Assembly: GCA_944989445.1 (NCBI GenBank)
Contig: CALYLW010000016.1
Coordinates: forward strand, 627,476-691,475
Direction of reading: 5' to 3'
Source: Ampullaceana balthica
Lineage: Eukaryota > Mollusca > Gastropoda > Lymnaeidae
Length of the DNA: 64,000 nucleotides
In this document: positions 1 through 13,225 of the stretch, one piece after another
Layout of the letters: each line of letters opens with the position of its first letter
Position numbering within the stretch: the stretch's first letter is position 1
Made by a program: the position numbers and the translations under genes
The notes under the pieces: generated by a model
What the model was told of the DNA's origin: nothing
The model's database searches: none
What the model saw: the letters and a program-made list of their open reading frames with translations, nothing else

Positions 1-1563
1 GTTCATCATCTCAAATCGCCTGTGGGTCAATCCATTCTCGCGAGTCCTCCATACTACAGGCCGCCCGCCGCCTTACCACATAAACTCTCACATTTCGGGG
101 ACCTGTAGTCCCCAGATGATGTAACCTATAGATATGGCATTCATTTAGTGCCCGGAGATATCGATTGAGAGCCTGTTAGCCCTTTCCCCAAACATTCCTC
201 CCACCTCTTCCTTTTATCTACTTGTCTCTTTCATGTACCGCTGCCAGAATATACATCAAGAGTGGTCTGCAACACGCTTTCATCTTGGGCCTGTGTATTG
301 TAATGGGATGTGTTGAACGGCCGTGACGAATTATCCGTGTGTTCAAGCTGATTAGTGTGTGTGTGTGTGTGTGTCGATGGTAGTGCCTACACAAATGGTT
401 TCAAAAATCTCATCTCAAATTGGATTAATTTAATATGCTCTCTTGATAGATATCCTGCATGAAGTGTGAAGTATTCGGATATAAACTCGGATAGAAAACT
501 GAGTCGTAACGTGACGTGTTATATAAGCCATGTCGAATGTATAATTTATTCCTCTGTCGATTAGGACGTTCAAACTAAAATGCGATATTTTATAGTCATG
601 CTGACACCTAATGTATTCATCGCGGAGGAGAGGAGGGGGCTATAGTGTTGTGGTGTTCATGGTGTGAGGGTGTTGAACTGTGACACCATTCTGTCAGAGA
701 TGCCAACAAAATTAATTAGTTTTTTTATGTTTCATTATGGCCCGTGGGGTCGGGGGACGACTACTGGTTGTAATTGTTGCTAAATGGCAGACCCGTGAAT
801 TCCATTAATACTAAATTGACTTTGGCAAGGGTTAGTGTTTCCATACTGCTGATACTGGTACTACGGTGATGACTTACAGGAGCAAGTCATAGTAGTCGTT
901 ACGTGATAGTACATGCAGTTAGCTGATGCGTTCTATTTATAAAAACGCTAAGAAGACGGTGGTCTGTAGACCAGCACCGGTGACCGAGCCATAAGTTACC
1001 GGGCCTCAAAACATTATGTATAGTTCATCAAAGAATATATTAGAAATAACCAGCCCAACTGTAGCGGCTAGTAATACTCAGCAATATAAAGGCGACAAAC
1101 GTAAAGTTACTTGATAAAACATGCCTTCAAGTCAAGAACTGCTCATATAAAAGTCCAATGTACGTCACGAAACACATTTTTCACGCCCAATTTTTAATAT
1201 ATAAAAAATGTAACATTAGCATTATATTCCTCCAAACAATTATGAAAATATTGCTCCCAAAATGCCAATAAGCCATGATATCCAAAATTGTATCTCTTTT
1301 GTTTTAAATAGTTATTGGAGGTTATTGTGCTGTTCCCTGACGTCCATAATCAATTGCTTGAAGTTTTGTTGTTATCATACGCTTATAGTGTTAGCTACGA
1401 ACTTTCTAGATACATTAAAGCCTTCATAAGTTTGAACTTAGTAATATCCTTTCTGTCGCAGCAATTACTCCTTCTTTAATGTGAGGGCTCGATTTATAAA
1501 TTATTATTTTTTTTAATTTAAATTTTTGAAAACTGTCTATTTTAGGTCTTCTTACACGAAAGG
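1..1563. other. Unassigned AT-rich sequence
   Basis: No exon or element recognised; one short (GT)n run at 355-374. Confidence 0.5.
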
Positions 1564-1691
1564 TAATTATAATGTAATTATAATGTAATTATCATGTAAT
1601 TATAATGTAATTATCATGTAATTATCATGTAATTATCATGTAATTATCATGTAATTATCATGTAATTATCATGTAATTATCATGTAATTAG
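1564..1691. repeat. 11-bp minisatellite
   Basis: About 11-12 units of ATGTAATTATC (ATGTAATTATA in early units). Confidence 0.9.
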
Positions 1692-1890
1692 TGTAAAGAA
1701 TTTTTCATGTTTTTTTCCTTTTTCTTTTTTATAAATGTTGTATATACTTGATTGAACGTTACAAAAACATCAATGTAATATATTTGAATGCAGTAGTAAT
1801 GATATGAGATTGTGAATGACTGTGTTCGTGAATACATGCATGGTTCTTATATATTATTATTATTATAAAAATTCAGGTCTGTAAACTACC

Positions 1891-2110
1891 GTATTTTTCG
1901 CCGTATAAGACAAACTTTTTCTCCCCCAAAAACTGGGTGGGGGGGGGTGGGGGGTAGTTGGTGCGTCTTAGACGCCGAATAAAATGTATTTGGTTCAGAA
2001 TTTTTATTCTCTAGATTTTCCTCCTTTAAAATTGGGTGCGTCTTATATTCCGGAGCGTTTTTTAAGGCAAAAAATATGTGTTTTGGGTTAAATTGAAATC
2101 TTATATAACA
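1891..2110. mobile_element. Interspersed repeat with CCGTATTTTTCGCCGTATAAGA start
   Basis: Begins TACCGTATTTTTCGCCGTAT and holds two facing GCGTCTTA motifs (GGTGCGTCTTAGACGCC and GGTGCGTCTTATATTCCGG) around a G-rich tract. The CCGTAT start after TA resembles the 33.1-kb MITE. Boundaries are approximate. Confidence 0.45.
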
Positions 2111-2725
2111 TGTTTTAAACAATGAACTATATATGCATATTTATTTGTGTAGTGTGATAAGACCTCGACCTTTAGTACAAGCCTTATATCTGTTCCAGTA
2201 AAAGCGATGGTAAAATCTGAAGTAGAATAAACGCTAGCATTTATGAAGTGTTAAAGATTACCCGTACGTTTTTAAATATGTATACTTTTAAAAAGTTTTC
2301 TTTTCAGTAATTTTCTCTCCCAACTGTGCTTTTTTATCTTCTCTTACAGTTGTACTTTTTCTTACGTTAAACTCTTCCCATTCTTCGCCTGTCCCACATT
2401 TCCCCATCAAATGCATTTCGGTTAAGTCAGTGTTATTCTAAACTTGCCTTCTAAGCCCTACAGAATTTCTTGCCTATATTATTTTATATACATTTTTATT
2501 ATAAGGTTTAGAGGGAGGAAAAAAACAACTTATGATCTATTGACCAGATCTATTCCTGGTTAAAAGATTAAATTGCAACAAATTATGACGAATCGTGCAA
2601 ATGGAGTCTTTGTGTTCAAGTCGTGTGGACACATACGTTGATTTAAGTCCGAGATTTTCAACCGTAATCTGATAGCCTAAACGAGAACAGGGCATCGTCC
2701 TACTAACTATTACTTCAACAAACAT

Positions 2726-2812
2726 CACTTAGTTAGGGACCCGACTTGTGGGCACTGTCACCTGGAAACCGAATCACATCTGTTCACACTGTGTCCCAAG
2801 CAGGATTTCAGG
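2726..2812 (+). pseudogene. Non-LTR retrotransposon fragment (C-terminal CCHC region)
   Basis: One frame reads RDPTCGHCHLETESHLFTLC, the C-x2-C-x-x-x-x-E-T-x-x-H-x4-C pattern found at the C terminus of many LINE reverse-transcriptase polyproteins. Nothing upstream supports a longer copy. Confidence 0.4.
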
Positions 2813-3519
2813 TCGTCCTCATTCGTATTCATACAGCGTGAAATGACACCACCCCCTCTCTAAAGTGCTAGCTGTAATGAAGCTTAAGTTCAATAATGGG
2901 GGGGTTATGAAAGTCACATGTTTTCCTTGTCGTTCAGATATAGCTGTTCAGATGCAACCGTTTGGACAAAATCAACATCTAAGTTAAAGATATCAAATAA
3001 ATCCAATTAACAGTATTTTTAAAGCCCACTTAAGTCTGAAATATCTTAGCCTCCTATTCTGGAGGTTTACAAAAGCATAAAACATTCTTTTAGAGAAACG
3101 TCCCATCTCCTCCCCCTACGGTCAAACATCCCGTGGCGTCCAATTCCCCGGACTTATTCATAAATGTGATTTATGACTCGACTGCTAATTGCCACAATAA
3201 AGACGTGCGGAGCTGTAGCCCACATGTTGAATACATGCGTCACCCCTTGAATTGGATTGTAGCAAAACAAATCGCTCTATGCAATTAACGGCATAAAAAA
3301 AAACTGTTATCAAAGAAAATCAATATTCTTTCACTGCGAGCTCGCTTAATATGCTTCGGTGTGTGATATCCTTCTGCCGAGGAGGAAACGGAATGGAATC
3401 CAGTTTGATTGAAGTGGCTAGTGATTTCTGGGATCTGAAGAACGGAGGAGATGTCCTGTGTTAACTGGATCAGCCAGAGCTGCTGGTGCTAGTGACCACT
3501 AAACAAACGCGTGATGTGA

Positions 3520-3975
3520 AGATGACCACATAACATCTTGTGTTAAAATGGCCACCAAACATCTTGTGTTAAAATGGCCACCAAACATCTTGTGTTAAAA
3601 TGACCACCAAACATCGTGTGTTAAAATGACCACCAAACATCGTGTGTTAAAATGACCACCAAACATTTTTTGTTAAAATGGCCACCAAACATTTTGTGTT
3701 AAAATGACCACATAACATTTTATGTTAAAATAACCACCAGAATTTGATGCGAAATCGACCACCGAACATCTTGTGTTAAAATGATCACCAAACACATGAG
3801 GTTAAAATGCCCACTTAACAGCTGATATTATATTTCCTACTATAAATCAGATAGTAAAATGACCACAAAACGTCTAAATTTATAATGGCCACCACTCATA
3901 TGATGTTATCTTGTTCATCAAGCATTCAACTATAAACTGACCACTTAACATCGGAAGCTAAACTGACCACAAACT
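3520..3975. repeat. 26-bp degenerate minisatellite
   Basis: About 16 units built on TGTTAAAATGGCCACCAAAC plus ATCT. The units become more diverged towards 3,975. Confidence 0.85.
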
Positions 3976-4420
3976 ATGGACAACTCAGAACTGGTACAGA
4001 TAAGTCTGATAAGTCATTAAACCGTTTGTTTGTCAAGATAAAAACATTGATCACGCTTGACTAATCCTTAAAAGCAGCCCCCCTCCCCCTTCTCTAAATC
4101 CACCCACGCCCCAACAAACAGAATTCATGCACACCAGGCAGTGCCGCTATTTCAATGTAGGTCAGAGGGGGAGTCGAATAATTTCTACTCGTGTTATTGA
4201 TTTCGGCTTGTCCTACATATACAGGGGAACAAGCGAATGCCAATATTTGAGTTTGTATGTAAAAGTTGAGCGGAATTTCACCCGACAGTTGCTGTGTGTG
4301 GTACTACAAAGATCAAACAGGGCGGGGGGGGGGATTTTCCTGTCATTGACAAGGCCACTGCTTTGGTTAAATAGGAAACGGAAACCAGCCTTTAAAAAAA
4401 AGTTGTTTGTTTATCCAGAG

Positions 4421-4555
4421 CAGTGGTTCTCAAGTGTTATTCTTTTACTCGCAGGTCATTTTTTAATTCATTTTTTATGAGTATTCTTTGGCCAACTCGA
4501 TACTTTGAAACTATTATTGCTGGACCTGCTGTTAAGCGCAGGTTGGGGACCGCTG
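4421..4555. mobile_element. Short hAT-like MITE
   Basis: The left end is CAGTGGTTCTCAA and the right end, complemented, is CAGCGGTCCCCAA. These are typical hAT short terminal inverted repeats. The flanking 8-mers match only partly (ATCCAGAG / GTTTAGAA), so the copy is old. Confidence 0.6.
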
Positions 4556-6016
4556 GTTTAGAAATTTGAGTTTCCTGAGCTTGACTGTTTACTAAAATTC
4601 CTCGACGCCAAAAATAAACTATAGACTTAAACAATACCTTTGCCTTAACTCAGAGCTCGACAATCTTTCACGTTATTTTGTTATGTTAAACTTTTAAATT
4701 AAAAATTAATGCAGTATGTATTATTATCATTTTCATCTCACGAATGCCGATAAAAACCGATACGCTGACCAATAATCTTGTTATTATGACAATTAAACTT
4801 TCAATGTGATAACGGCAGCCATACGAATAGTGTCAAAATGACCACCTATCAACTTCCGTTGGCCGCTAGCCCCTCAGTATATCACTGTCCGGCCGTTGGC
4901 GAAAGTTTAAATTATGTTGACAGAAATCTAGAACGTGGACATGTATTTGTGCAATGAGAACCTTAACGGCTGACAGAGAAAATGGATGACCGTTGTTGTA
5001 TCAAATCGTGGGGTTTGTGCTGTTCGCTATTATCAGGAGTGGCAGTTTCCGTATCGCATAGCAAGCTTCTAAAGAGAGAACACAGAGGATAGAGTTAGGG
5101 GGAAATTACACTAAAAAATATTCACTTTTATGTTTGAGATTTAAACACGGATGGGAAAACTTTACAATGAGGTCATGTCAAATATTGCAACAAAAAACAC
5201 GTAATACTGGGCTAATGGGCAGGGGTGTGTGATGGTTTCTTTCGTTAAAATTTTATTATCATTTTTATTTTATTTTTAATATAAAATTGAATCGTACAGG
5301 CATTCGAGAACTCAAAACGTTCATTTTTCGGTTCCAAAGAGTTAGATATGTTTGGATAGTTGTTTTTTTTAGGGGAAACTGATTCCTAATAGTGGAATTG
5401 CTATGCAGTAACATCAGTGGCATTTTAAAAGCTGATATTTTGTATACCATCTTTTCAAATTTATAATCTGTATATTGCTTTTTTTTATAAATAATTTTAT
5501 TTTGCTTGCTGAAACATATCATTTAACAATTGTGGCAAATATGTGATTTGATATTTAAAAAAATATGTTCTTATTATTAGATTTTTCTACCACCTATATA
5601 AAAGAGACATAGCTAAACAATTGATCATTTCTAGAAACAAAATCGATTTTTTTACGCCACTATTTATAAATTAGTAGGTTAACATATCTAGATATCTAAT
5701 CATTTCTTTTTTGTTTCGTGTCTTTTTGAACTCATTATTTGAAATATATCATTCCGAAAGAAGTCAGTAATTAAGGTAAGTGAACTCATTGGGAGGTAAT
5801 GTCAACATTTAATGTTCAATAATACCAGCAGGCATCCTTATCTATTAAAATAGAACCTGACCTAAAATTGAATTATTTAAATTCATCACAAAACATACGA
5901 GTCACAAAAATCAATCCAAATGGAAAGTAGAATATACTTGATACATATAAGAATATTTGATTTGAGTTTTATTCGTGTTTGCCTTGACAACTCCTATTTT
6001 AAAGAATTTACCAAGA
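4556..6016. other. Unassigned AT-rich sequence
   Basis: Short open frames only, with no splice-bounded or motif-bearing segment. Nothing else seen. Confidence 0.5.
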
Positions 6017-6356
6017 TGAGCTGTGTTTGAGCTTTGTCTGAGCTGTGTTTGAGCTGTGTTTGAGCTGTGTCTGAGCTGTGTTTGAGCTGTGTCTGAGCTG
6101 TGTTTGAGCTGTATCTGAGCTGTGTCTGAGCTGTGTTTGAGCTGTCTCTGAGCTGTGTTTGAGCTGTGTCTGAGCTGTGTCCTAGCTGTGTTTGAGCTGT
6201 CTCTGAGCTGTGTTTGAGTTGTGTATGAGCTGTGTCTGAGCTGTGTTTGAGCTGTCTCTGAGCTGTGTCTGAGCTGTGTCTGAGCTGTGTTTGAGCTGTC
6301 TCTGAGCTGTGTTTGAGCTGTCTGAGCTGTGTTTGAGCTGGGTCTGAGCTGTGTCT
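6017..6356. repeat. 11-bp minisatellite
   Basis: About 31 units of TGAGCTGTGTY. The stop-free minus-strand frames of 167 and 128 codons (SSNTAQTQLRH-type repeats) are by-products of this array. Confidence 0.93.
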
Positions 6357-6521
6357 CCGAAGAATAATAAAACAAAGCATCTGTCAAACCTGTTGTTAGT
6401 TGTAAAATAAACACATTATATAGATATTATTTAGACCTTACAGAATAGGACGAGGCTGACTGCCCCAATAGGCCGATAGATCTGAATGATGTACTTGTAG
6501 AAAACTATTTGTTTAAATGTT

Positions 6522-6597
6522 AAAATTTATAGTTAAGATTTATGGTTAAAATTTATGGTTAAAATTTATGATTAAAATGTATGGTTAAAATTCACTG
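6522..6597. repeat. 13-bp tandem repeat
   Basis: Five to six units of TTATGGTTAAAAT. Confidence 0.8.
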
Positions 6598-7979
6598 ATG
6601 TTCTGTTTCTCCGTATGTCTTTATATTAATGAGCTGACATAATAAACCCTAACATACAAACATGTATAACAAGCAGTTTTATTTTTTGCAATTTTAAAAT
6701 GTTTGATTTACTTACTTACTACCGCCACTGCCAATATGTTATCAGCTCTTTTTAATCAGCTTACACTTACATTATTTTTAGTAACTAATTTTTCGACATA
6801 ACGGTTTAGTTTTTATATCATGATCTATATATTGTATATAAGAGAATTGGTAATAAGCCATTTAATTTCAAGAAGTAGTAAATAATAGATTAAAGTTGAA
6901 AATAAAATGGCGTCTTTAAGTCGAAAGGATGAAACATCGCCAAAATGTTATAAACTGGCATTCGCCAAATTGGCGTAAGGGGAAGTAACCCTTGTTAGCA
7001 GCCTAACAAATCTGTCAGAGGATTGGAAGGAAAATGCGACATTTGGGAAATCTTTGTGTATTTCGAGGGATTACTGATCAGCTGCTAAAGGTTAGAACAA
7101 TTTGACTTCTATTACACAAAACTAGCTTCTTCCCTTGCATGCTTTTAATTAATTAATCGCCGTGTGTATAGTGGGTGCGGGAACATAAATGTTAGGGTAA
7201 TATTAACCTGTCTGCTAATTATAGACAACGACGTGTTTTTATTTTCAGCTTGATGAAGTTAGCTGCTCGTGCTTTGAGTTTATTTTTCTTATCGGATTCC
7301 GCTTGACGTTAATTTTCTTCTTTGGCCAGGAACGGAATTTGCAGCTATTGTTAGATGTGTTATATTCCTTAGGTTTGTTTGTTTTGTTTTGTTTAGCGTG
7401 GATTTGGTCGCGCGTTTCTTATTGGCCAGATTTTTCGACTAATGAAGCCTACAATTATGTATCGTGTTTTTTAATAATTTGTGTTCAGCTTTTAGATGAT
7501 GAACGTTAATGTTTCTCCTTATTTTTTTTTCTATGAACAAGTGGCGGATTTTGGTTGTAACCAGTGACAGACCCGACACTTTTGGTTCTCTTCGGATTGG
7601 TTCATACTTCGGAAGAATAAAAAAATTAAAAACATAATAATTTTATTTTCGTGAATTAAATTATAATTTATGGCGCTTTCTAATTCACAAGTATAGCAGC
7701 ATCGTCACGCATGATTTTATAGAGTTCCTCCCTGCAACTGTATCATGATATAAAAATCGTATGAATAAATCAAAACCAACGAGATACGAAAAGGAGGTAT
7801 TCATTTTTTAAATAAAATAATAAAAGCTTATCACATTAGTTCAAAGTTAATGGTCCACGTATCAATTCATGTAAGTATGTCAACATACAAACTACATTCG
7901 AATTGAATTCGATTTCAAACTACATAAATATCATTATCGTGCTGGTTTTTTTTCCACTCTAAAAATGCATCTTTTAGAG
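6598..7979. other. Unassigned AT-rich sequence
   Basis: A 68-codon hydrophobic frame at 7303-7509 has no start context, splice sites or recognisable motif. Nothing supported. Confidence 0.5.
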
Positions 7980-8167
7980 CAGTGCTTCTCAAACTTTTTA
8001 GTATTGCGGACCGGCAGGAATTTTCTCCATTGCACAAGGGACCGTTGAACTATTTTCCCTGTGCTGACATGGTAGTGAAATGTCCTTTCTTGGTAACTTC
8101 TGCGGACCGTCATCGGATGGCCCACGGACCGGCCCCAGTCCGCGGACTACCATTTTGTGAAGCACTG
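7980..8167. mobile_element. Short hAT-like MITE, 188 bp
   Basis: The left end is CAGTGCTTCTCAAAC and the right end, complemented, is CAGTGCTTCACAAAA. The flanking 8-mers TTTTAGAG / TTTCAGAC agree at six of eight positions. Overlapping open frames here are chance. Confidence 0.72.
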
Positions 8168-8371
8168 TTTCAGACGAGTTTAGATTTTTTTTTACACGGC
8201 TAATTAAATCGGAAAAATGTTGCAGAGTTAAATTGGTAAATCGTTGTCAATTCAAAACTTCCAACAAATAACATTGCATACTTAATAAGTCAGCTGTTTC
8301 ATGTCAGTCTATTAAAGTTGTCGATGGGAAAGTTTAAAGAGATAAAACATTCTCAGCCATTGGTCGATCAT

Positions 8372-8666
8372 ACTGTTTGACATTAACTCACATTGGTAGC
8401 AGATGACACATACTGACATTAACTCACATTGGTAGCAGATGACACATACTTACATTAACTCATATTGGTAGCAGATGACAAAAACTGACATTAACTCACA
8501 TTGGTAGCAGATGACAAATACTGACATTAACTCACATTGGTAGCAGATGACACATACTTACATTAACTCATATTGGTAGCAGATGACAAAAACTGACATT
8601 AACTCACATTGGTTGCAGATGACACATACTGACATTAACTCACATTGGTAGCAGATGACACATACA
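8372..8666. repeat. 36-bp minisatellite with two alternating unit types
   Basis: About eight units of GACATTAACTCACATTGGTA + GCAGATGACACATACT. Versions with TTACATTAACTCATATTGG recur in a fixed order, indicating duplication of blocks of units. Confidence 0.9.
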
Positions 8667-8686
8667 AAATAAAACTTGAGGTCATT

Positions 8687-11096
8687 GGACATTTACCACA
8701 TACTCTTACATATACCACATTTACTACATACTCTAACTCATACCACATTTACTACATACTCTTACTTATACCACATTTACTACATACTCTTACTTATACC
8801 ACATTTACTACATACTCTTACTCATACCACATTACTACATACTCTTACTCATACCACATTTACTACATACTCTTACTTATACCACATTTACTACATACTC
8901 TTACTTATACCACATTTACTACATACTCTTACTTATACCACATTTACTACATACTCTTACTTATACCACATTTACCACATACTCTTACTCATACCACATT
9001 TACTACATACTCTTACTTATACCACATTTACTACATACTCTTACTCATACCACATTTACTACATACTCTTACTTATACCACATTTACTACATACTCTTAC
9101 TCATACCACATTACTACATACTCTTACTTATACCACATTTACTACATACTCTTACTTATACCACATTTACTACATACTCTTACTTATACCACATTTACTA
9201 CATACTCTTACTTATACTACATTTACTACATACTCTTACTTATACTACATTTACTACATACTCTTACTCATACTACATTTACTACATACTCTTACTTATA
9301 CTACATTTACTACATACTCTTACTTATACCACATTTACTACATACTCTTACTCATACTACATTTACTACATACTCTTACTTATAATACATTTACTACATA
9401 CTCTTACTTATACCACATTTACTACATACTCTTACTTATACCACATTTACTACATACTATTACTCATACCACATTTACTACATACTCTTACTTTTACCAC
9501 ATTTACTACATACTCTTACTTATACCACATTTACTACATACTCTTACTTATACCACATTTACTACATACTCTTACTTATACCACATTTACTACATACTCT
9601 TACTTATACCACATTTACTACATACTTTTAATTATACCACATTTACTACATACTCTTACTCATACCACATTTACTACATACTCTTACTCATACCACATTT
9701 ACTACATACTCTTACTTATACCACATTTACTACATACTTTTAATTATACCACATTTACTACATACTCTTACTCATACCACATTTACTACATACTCTTACT
9801 CATACCACATTTACTACATACTCTTACTTATACCACATTTACCACATACTCTTACTTATACCACATTTACCACATACTCTTACTTATACCACATTTACTA
9901 CATACTCTTACTCATACCACATTTACTACATACTCTTACCCATACCACATTTACCACATACTCTTACTTATACCACATTTACTACATACTCTTACTCATA
10001 CCACATTTACTACATACTCTTACCCATACCACATTTACTACATACTCTTACCCATACCACATTTACTACATACTCTTACCCATACCACATTTACTACATA
10101 CTCTTACCCATACCACATTTACTACATACTCTTACTTATACCACATTTACTACATACTCTTACTCATACCACATTTACTACATACTCTTACTCATACCAC
10201 ATTTACTACATACTCTTACTTATACCACATTTACTACATACTCTTACCCATACCACATTTACTACATACTCTTACTCATACTACATTTACCACATACTCT
10301 TACTCATACCACATTTACCACATACTCTTACTTATACCACATTTACTACATACTCTTACTCATACCACATTTACCACATACTCTTACTTATACCACATTT
10401 ACCACATACTCTTACTTATACCACATTTACCACATACTCTTACTTATACCACATTTACTACATACTCTTACTTATACCACATTTACTACATACTCTTACT
10501 TATACCACATTTACTACATACTCTTACTTATACCACATTTACTACATACACTTACTCATACCACATTTACTACATACTCTTACTTATACCACATTTACTA
10601 CATACTCTTACTCATACTACATTTACTACATACTCTTACTTATACTACATTTACTACATACTCTTACTCATACTACATTTACTACATACTCTTACTTATA
10701 CTACATTTACTACATACTCTTACTCATGCTACATTTACTACATACTCTTACTTATACTACATTTACTACATACTCTTACTTATACTACATTTACTACATA
10801 CTCTTACTCATACTACATTTACTACATACTCTTACTTATACTACATTTACTACATACTCTTACTTATACCACATTTACTACATACTCTTACTTATACCAC
10901 ATTTACTACATACTCTTACTCATACTACATTTACCACATACTCTTACTTATACTACATTTACTACATACTCTTACTCATACCACATTTACTACATACTCT
11001 TACTTATACCACATTTACTACATACTCTTACTCATACCACATTTACCACATACTCTTACTCATACCACACTTACCACATACTCTTACTCATGCCAC
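8687..11096. repeat. 28-bp minisatellite, 2.4 kb
   Basis: About 86 units of CCACATTTACTACATACTCT + TACTTATA, with C/T variants at three positions. No unit contains a stop in any forward frame, so long Thr/Leu/Tyr/His-rich frames (up to 355 codons, 8645-9743) appear. They have a period of 28 residues and are not genes. Confidence 0.96.
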
Positions 11097-11498
11097 AACA
11101 TTGCAGACGTAACACCTACTCTAAAATGTTAATTGAAACGTTAAATATTTTCCACCGCCTTTATGGACACGGGACTAGTGAACGTGGCATTCATTTTGGA
11201 TCAATTTAATACCGTTTGTGTATATTTATGAGTCAAATTTATTACAGGATGTGTAATTTAAAATAAAAAGAAGTAAAATTAAAAATAATTAATCATAGCA
11301 AATAGCTTTTGTAGCTGTTTCGGGTCAAATAATTGCATAAATCATTAGTAATGTATTGTTGTTTACTTTAGTTAGCCTTTTATTTATTTGACATCGTTTT
11401 GACCTACATTTCAATAAACAACCACCGAGTTAGTCTATTGTAGGACTGAATGCAGCTTGTTAATGTTAGTTGTCGAAATTTTTCCGTGCAGAATAGAC

Positions 11499-11691
11499 CA
11501 GCGGTTCTTAAATTGTTCATCTGAACTATTTACCCCACTATTTGCCCCTCATTAGTTACTCCTCTAATAGTACCTGCATTGTTACCACTATTGGTGGTCC
11601 CTACAGTTGGTTTCATTATCAGTTCACTATAAGTCACCACAAAGGGTCTCTATTTGGCATCAGTATTGGTCCCTTAAAATGAACCACCGTG
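11499..11691. mobile_element. Possible degenerate hAT-like MITE
   Basis: Begins CAGCGGTTCTTAAA and ends, complemented, CACGGTGGTTCATTTTAA. The inverted match is imperfect and no clear target duplication is seen. Confidence 0.35.
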
Positions 11692-12186
11692 GGTTCCACT
11701 TTAGGCAGCATTCTTCGACACTCGTTAAAGCATAATTATTGTTAATCCCTTTATTGTTGAATGAAACTGCGTCTGTGAAATATTTCTACCGTTCCTTTAA
11801 AATTTGGCGCTACACGCTAAATATCTCTTTGTTGAAGAGGGCTCTTGTGTTAATATTTCAACTGGTCATTGAAGTAGGCCGTGTTGCTTAACAACGGCAA
11901 AACTTACTTTAGTGCTCAGTGCTACAACCGATGACCCCGTAAGTTTATATGAATGTAAATACGTGTTATATTTCCCTGGGGGTCGGACAAAATATCGCCT
12001 TCACAATCACTGCGCCAAGTTTCGACCATTTCACATCAATAGTATGCAGGAATAGGCAAATCTTGGGTTAAGAATGGCAGGGCTTGATGAATAGAAATGT
12101 TGAGCGTTTGTTCTAAGAGAGTTGTAGTCGTCATAGAGCAGAGGTGTAGCAACGGTTATTGATTGAAGTTGGCTTTCATAATCTCC

Positions 12187-12303
12187 CAAGGGCCGGATTT
12201 AGACTTGATGGGGCCTTAAGCTATTTGAGATTTCGGGGCCCTTTTGAAGTCCAGGTATAAGTCAAGTTATAGCTTGTTTAGCAATCAGGTAAATCCAGCC
12301 CTG
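12187..12303. mobile_element. Short hAT-like MITE, 117 bp
   Basis: The left end is CAAGGGCCGGATTTA and the right end, complemented, is CAGGGCTGGATTTAC. Target duplication not resolved. Confidence 0.6.
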
Positions 12304-12586
12304 AGTGTCCCTCAACATAAGAACACAATATACGCCCGGGTGACCATTCCCAACCTGGCCCTTAGTCACTGCTCAGGAAACCGCCTTTGATCCAATGCGG
12401 GATTCTAATTCACACTTAAGGCCATGTTGGTTTTTCATTAAGAGTTTTTTTTAACATAATTTTTCTTAATAGATTTATTGATTATTTGTTCAAATACCGA
12501 CCTTTTTATCACTGGTTATCTTATCCTGAATTACAGTGAGACAATTCAGTAAATTTGAAGCGGTTTGCGGGTCGACTTGTGCTAGC

Positions 12587-12787
12587 ACACTGGCGTCACT
12601 AGGGTTGGTGGCACCCAGTGCGGTCATTGTGTCACCCCCTCACGACCTCCCCTATAGACCTCCTCAGAGTCTGCCAGTGACAAATAACGTGGACAAACAG
12701 AATTAGACTTTTGGCGTCACGCATTGTGATGGTGTCACCCAGTGCGGTCCGCACCACTCGCAAACCCCCCCCCCTAGTGACGCCTTC
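12587..12787. mobile_element. MITE with GGCGTCACTAGGG termini, 201 bp
   Basis: Inverted termini GGCGTCACTAGGG near both ends, with GTGCTAGC repeated at 12579-12586 and 12788-12795 as a likely 8-bp target duplication. On the minus strand the interior contains GAGGAGGTCTATAGGGGAGG, a single copy of the sequence that forms the 26-bp array in the related element at 14.9 kb. Confidence 0.75.
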
Positions 12788-12984
12788 GTGCTAGCCGATA
12801 TTTCACTTAAAACAATGAACTGCAATCACACTTGGCGACTGGTGGAGCTTACACCACAGACTGTCCGTTAGGTCTGAGAGTTGAAACTCATGCGTTATGC
12901 TAATATTGCCTCAGGCGGTCACAGTCCCTTGAGTTATCCATCGGTCACCAAATAACACAACCCCATAGTTGTGAGCTCGTATCA

Positions 12985-13225
12985 ATTTATTATATGTATC
13001 ATTTCTTATAAGTATCATTTGTTATATGTACCATTTGTTATATGTTTCATTGTTATATGTATTTTTGTTATATGTATCATATGTCATATCTTTTATTTGT
13101 TATATGTATAATTTCTTATATGTATAATTTCTTATATGTATCATTTGTTATATGTATCATTTGTTATATGTATTATTTGTTATATGTATTATTAGTTATA
13201 TGTATCATTTGTTATATATTATTGT
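12985..13225. repeat. 16-bp minisatellite
   Basis: About 14 units of TTGTTATATGTATCAT. Confidence 0.9.

Noticed and set aside
5911..6414. Frames of 167 and 128 codons rich in SSNTAQTQLRH repeats
   Set aside because: By-product of the 11-bp TGAGCTGTGTY array, which lacks stops in several frames.
8645..9743. Overlapping open frames of 246 and 355 codons
   Set aside because: They are the 28-bp array read in different frames, with a protein period of 28 residues, no start context and no splice sites.
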